A stretch of DNA of 14,198 bases from DATFXF01 sp035258565 (GTDB taxonomy: Bacteria > Acidobacteriota > Terriglobia > Acidiferrales > UBA7541). The stretch spans positions 1 through 14,198 of the forward strand of contig DATFXF010000229.1 of the NCBI GenBank assembly GCA_035258565.1. Reading direction: 5' to 3'. The position numbers were made by a program, and so were the translations under genes. Each line of letters begins with the position of its first letter. The stretch's first letter is position 1. Below, piece by piece: positions 12,721 to 14,198 of the stretch. A model generated the notes under the pieces. That model was not told the DNA's origin, did not search any database, and saw only the letters and a list, made by a program, of their open reading frames with translations.

Positions 12721-13163
12721 CTACGTCAAATTGCGGTAGCCCCGTTCCTGCAGCACCCAGCTGTTGCCATCCGGGTCGGAAAAGTTGGCGAAGCTGGAAT
12801 AGTCGCCTCGCGCGGGGTCGAGCCCGGGGGCGAAACCTGCGTCCCAGGCTCCAATGGGCGTCTTGTGCCGGATCTCACTGACCTGGACCCCACGTTCGAG
12901 CAGGCGGCTCCGCGCGGCCTCAAGATCTGTGACGACGAGAAGATGTTGCGGACTGAACCGAGGGGCGCGTCGGTGAGTCCCTTACCGATCTGGATCGAGC
13001 AGCTGGAGCCCCGCGGAGTGAGCTGCACGACGCGGAACGCGTCGTTCGGCGAATAGTCCACGTCGAGCGTGAAGCCGACCTGATCGACATAGAACCGCAG
13101 GGCTCGTTCGACATCGCTCACCGGCAGCGTGATCACTTCGACTGAAAACGTTGGCGTTGTCAC
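12721..13163 (-). pseudogene. VOC/glyoxalase-fold protein gene with a one-base frameshift
   Basis: The first 71 codons (GTG at 13163, GAGGAG SD 8 nt upstream) encode a typical VOC-superfamily start: VEVITLPVSDVERALRFYVD, then GFTLDVDY and FRVVQLTPRGSSCSIQIG. After GLTDAPLGSV the frame drifts into nonsense. The neighbouring frame picks up exactly there with QHLLVVTDLEAARSRLLERG, then IRHKTPIGAWDAGFAPGLDP, FANFSDPDGNSWVLQERGY and a TAG at 12721-12723. The total of 443 nt is one short of a multiple of three, so a single base has been lost near 12948-12956. Restored, the protein would be 147 residues, the usual size for a one-module metal-dependent VOC protein. It lies 48 nt after the MOSC-reductase gene. 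Recent mutation or a sequencing error would look the same. Confidence 0.85.
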
Positions 13164-13211
13164 GGCTACGTCTCCTCTGCGTGAGCCAAAAGATCCAATG
13201 CCGATTGGTTT

Positions 13212-14198
13212 TCACAAATCTATGGCGACGTCGCAAATGGGTTGTGAGCAGCAAACGAGAACGTTGCCATCGGCCGGCTTGTCGAGTGGCTCCGGTTCGT
13301 AGACGACCGCCCCCGAAACCAAACCGCTCTCACAGCTGTGACAAACACCGGTCCGGCAGGACCAACGGACCGCGACATCGCACGCCTCAGCCAGCTCCAA
13401 AATGCTCTGGTAGGCCGACCCATTCCAGTGTGCGGCGACGCCACTGCGCGCGAACGAGACCAGCGGACCAGTATCGGCCTCGTCCTTGGGAAGATGTGGA
13501 GCCCGCGTTGTTGCGCCTGCGACCCCGGGGCGTGGCGCGTCGAGCGCGCCGCCGCCAGCGCGTGCAACATCGCGAGAACAGGAGTCGCCCCGATTCCCGC
13601 GCTGAGTAGCACGACCGGCTGCTCTCCAGGCAGCAGAACGAAATTTCCACGCGGCGAGCTGACATCGAGAGCGTCGCCCACCCGCACATGCTTCCCCAGG
13701 TAGTTTCCAGCCACACCATCCAGCTCGATCTTCACGCTGATTCGATAGCCTTCCGTCGAGCGCGCGCCCGAAAGCGAGTAGCTACGAAAAAGGGGCGGGC
13801 TGCCGCTCGGTTGAAGACGCAAGACCACGTACTGGCCTGGCAGAGCCGCTGGCAGGGCTTGACCGTCCCCGCTCTGCATTGTCAGCGAGATGACGTCCGC
13901 GGACTCCTGATTGATCGCCGTCACTGCGAGCCGCTGAAATCCGGGTGCGACCGGATGGGCAGCGGCGGCCGCCATCAGCGCCGCGTTCCCACTACTCCCC
14001 GCCGCGGTCTTTTGGCTCTCGAGTAACGCTTCAAACGAGCCCCGCCATCCGGGTGAAAGGGCTTCGATCAGCAATGCCCGCTCCAGTCGATCGCGGGGGT
14101 GATTCGGTGAGTAGAGGAGTGCGTTGATCTCTGCGACCGTCATTCGCTCGTCGGCCTCTCCCACCTTCACGATCTTGTCACCGGCTCCCACCTCGCCT
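13212..14198 (-). pseudogene. MOSC / FAD-reductase / ferredoxin fusion gene, internally deleted and cut by the window edge
   Basis: Reading on the minus strand from the window edge, the end of a MOSC-type protein appears (VGAGDKIVKVGEADERMTVAEI in part; HPRDRLERALLI; SPGWRGSFEALLE). A flavodoxin-reductase FAD domain follows, with LPGQYVVLRL, RSYSLSGA and SPRGNFVLL, then the start of the NAD domain (VVLLSAGIGATPVLAMLHAL). At about 13525-13550 the frame breaks. The neighbouring frame continues with GPLVSFARSGVAAHWNGSAY and a plant-type 2Fe-2S ferredoxin: SCRTGVCHSC, ESGLVSGAVVYEPEPL, VLVCCSQP, and TGA at 13212-13214. The rest of the NAD domain, including the expected CGP motif, is missing: about 100 codons by family comparison. 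Such MOSC-reductase fusions are thought to act on molybdenum-cofactor or nitrogen-oxide-related substrates, but the function is poorly known. The deletion plus frameshift makes it non-functional. Confidence 0.85.

Noticed and set aside
12611..12739. 42-codon + strand ORF before the VOC gene
   Set aside because: No SD, no recognisable family, and it overlaps the convergent VOC 3' end. Kept only as a note on the intergenic stretch.

Overview
The window is GC-rich bacterial chromosome (roughly 60-65% G+C by eye) with GTG and TTG starts and mostly clear Shine-Dalgarno sites. The gene content suggests a free-living heterotroph, and the style of the lytic transglycosylase, the split E1 oxo-acid dehydrogenase operon and the XRE-S24 regulator is compatible with Acidobacteriota. 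That taxonomic guess is inference from protein style, not from a marker gene.

Left part (1-2760, + strand). The window opens inside the last codons of a TnpB/OrfB-type IS200/IS605 protein (1-174). A MltD-like LysM lytic transglycosylase lipoprotein follows (320-2038). Next is a free-standing transcription unit (2295-2761) with a near-consensus promoter, a strong SD, a 105-residue protein with an acidic N-terminal half and a Lys/Arg-rich C-terminal half, and a rho-independent terminator.

Centre (2825-9561, - strand). Reading leftwards from a promoter near 9532-9561, a five-gene operon encodes dihydrolipoyl dehydrogenase (lpdA, TTG start), octanoyltransferase (lipB), the E1-alpha and E1-beta subunits of a 2-oxo acid dehydrogenase (branched-chain type most likely) and its E2 acyltransferase. 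Junctions are tight (a 4-nt ATGA overlap, then gaps of 7, 2 and 17 nt). LipB supplies octanoyl groups for the E2 lipoyl lysine, LpdA re-oxidises the lipoyl group, and E1/E2 do the decarboxylation and acyl transfer, so the operon makes nearly a whole complex plus part of its cofactor supply. Downstream is an XRE/S24-type regulator (2825-3544) with its own upstream region, which carries a pair of 15-bp near-identical repeats that look like operators.

Right part (9699-14198). Intact genes are a CPBP membrane protease, a DksA/TraR-type C4 zinc-finger protein behind an excellent sigma70 promoter, an HNH endonuclease and a 59-residue orphan with an ideal SD. Between and after them lie broken genes: a ComF-like phosphoribosyltransferase remnant spread over three frames, a single-repeat Sel1 fragment, a VOC/glyoxalase gene with a one-base frameshift, and a MOSC/FAD-reductase/ferredoxin gene with an internal deletion of about 100 codons that runs off the right edge. 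This last 3 kb looks like a zone of gene decay.

I found no rRNA, tRNA or CRISPR array. Nothing here is clearly a new multi-gene system. The best leads are the charge-segregated small protein, the regulator with its paired repeats and altered S24 dyad, the CxxCH-bearing tail on E1-alpha, and the decay zone.
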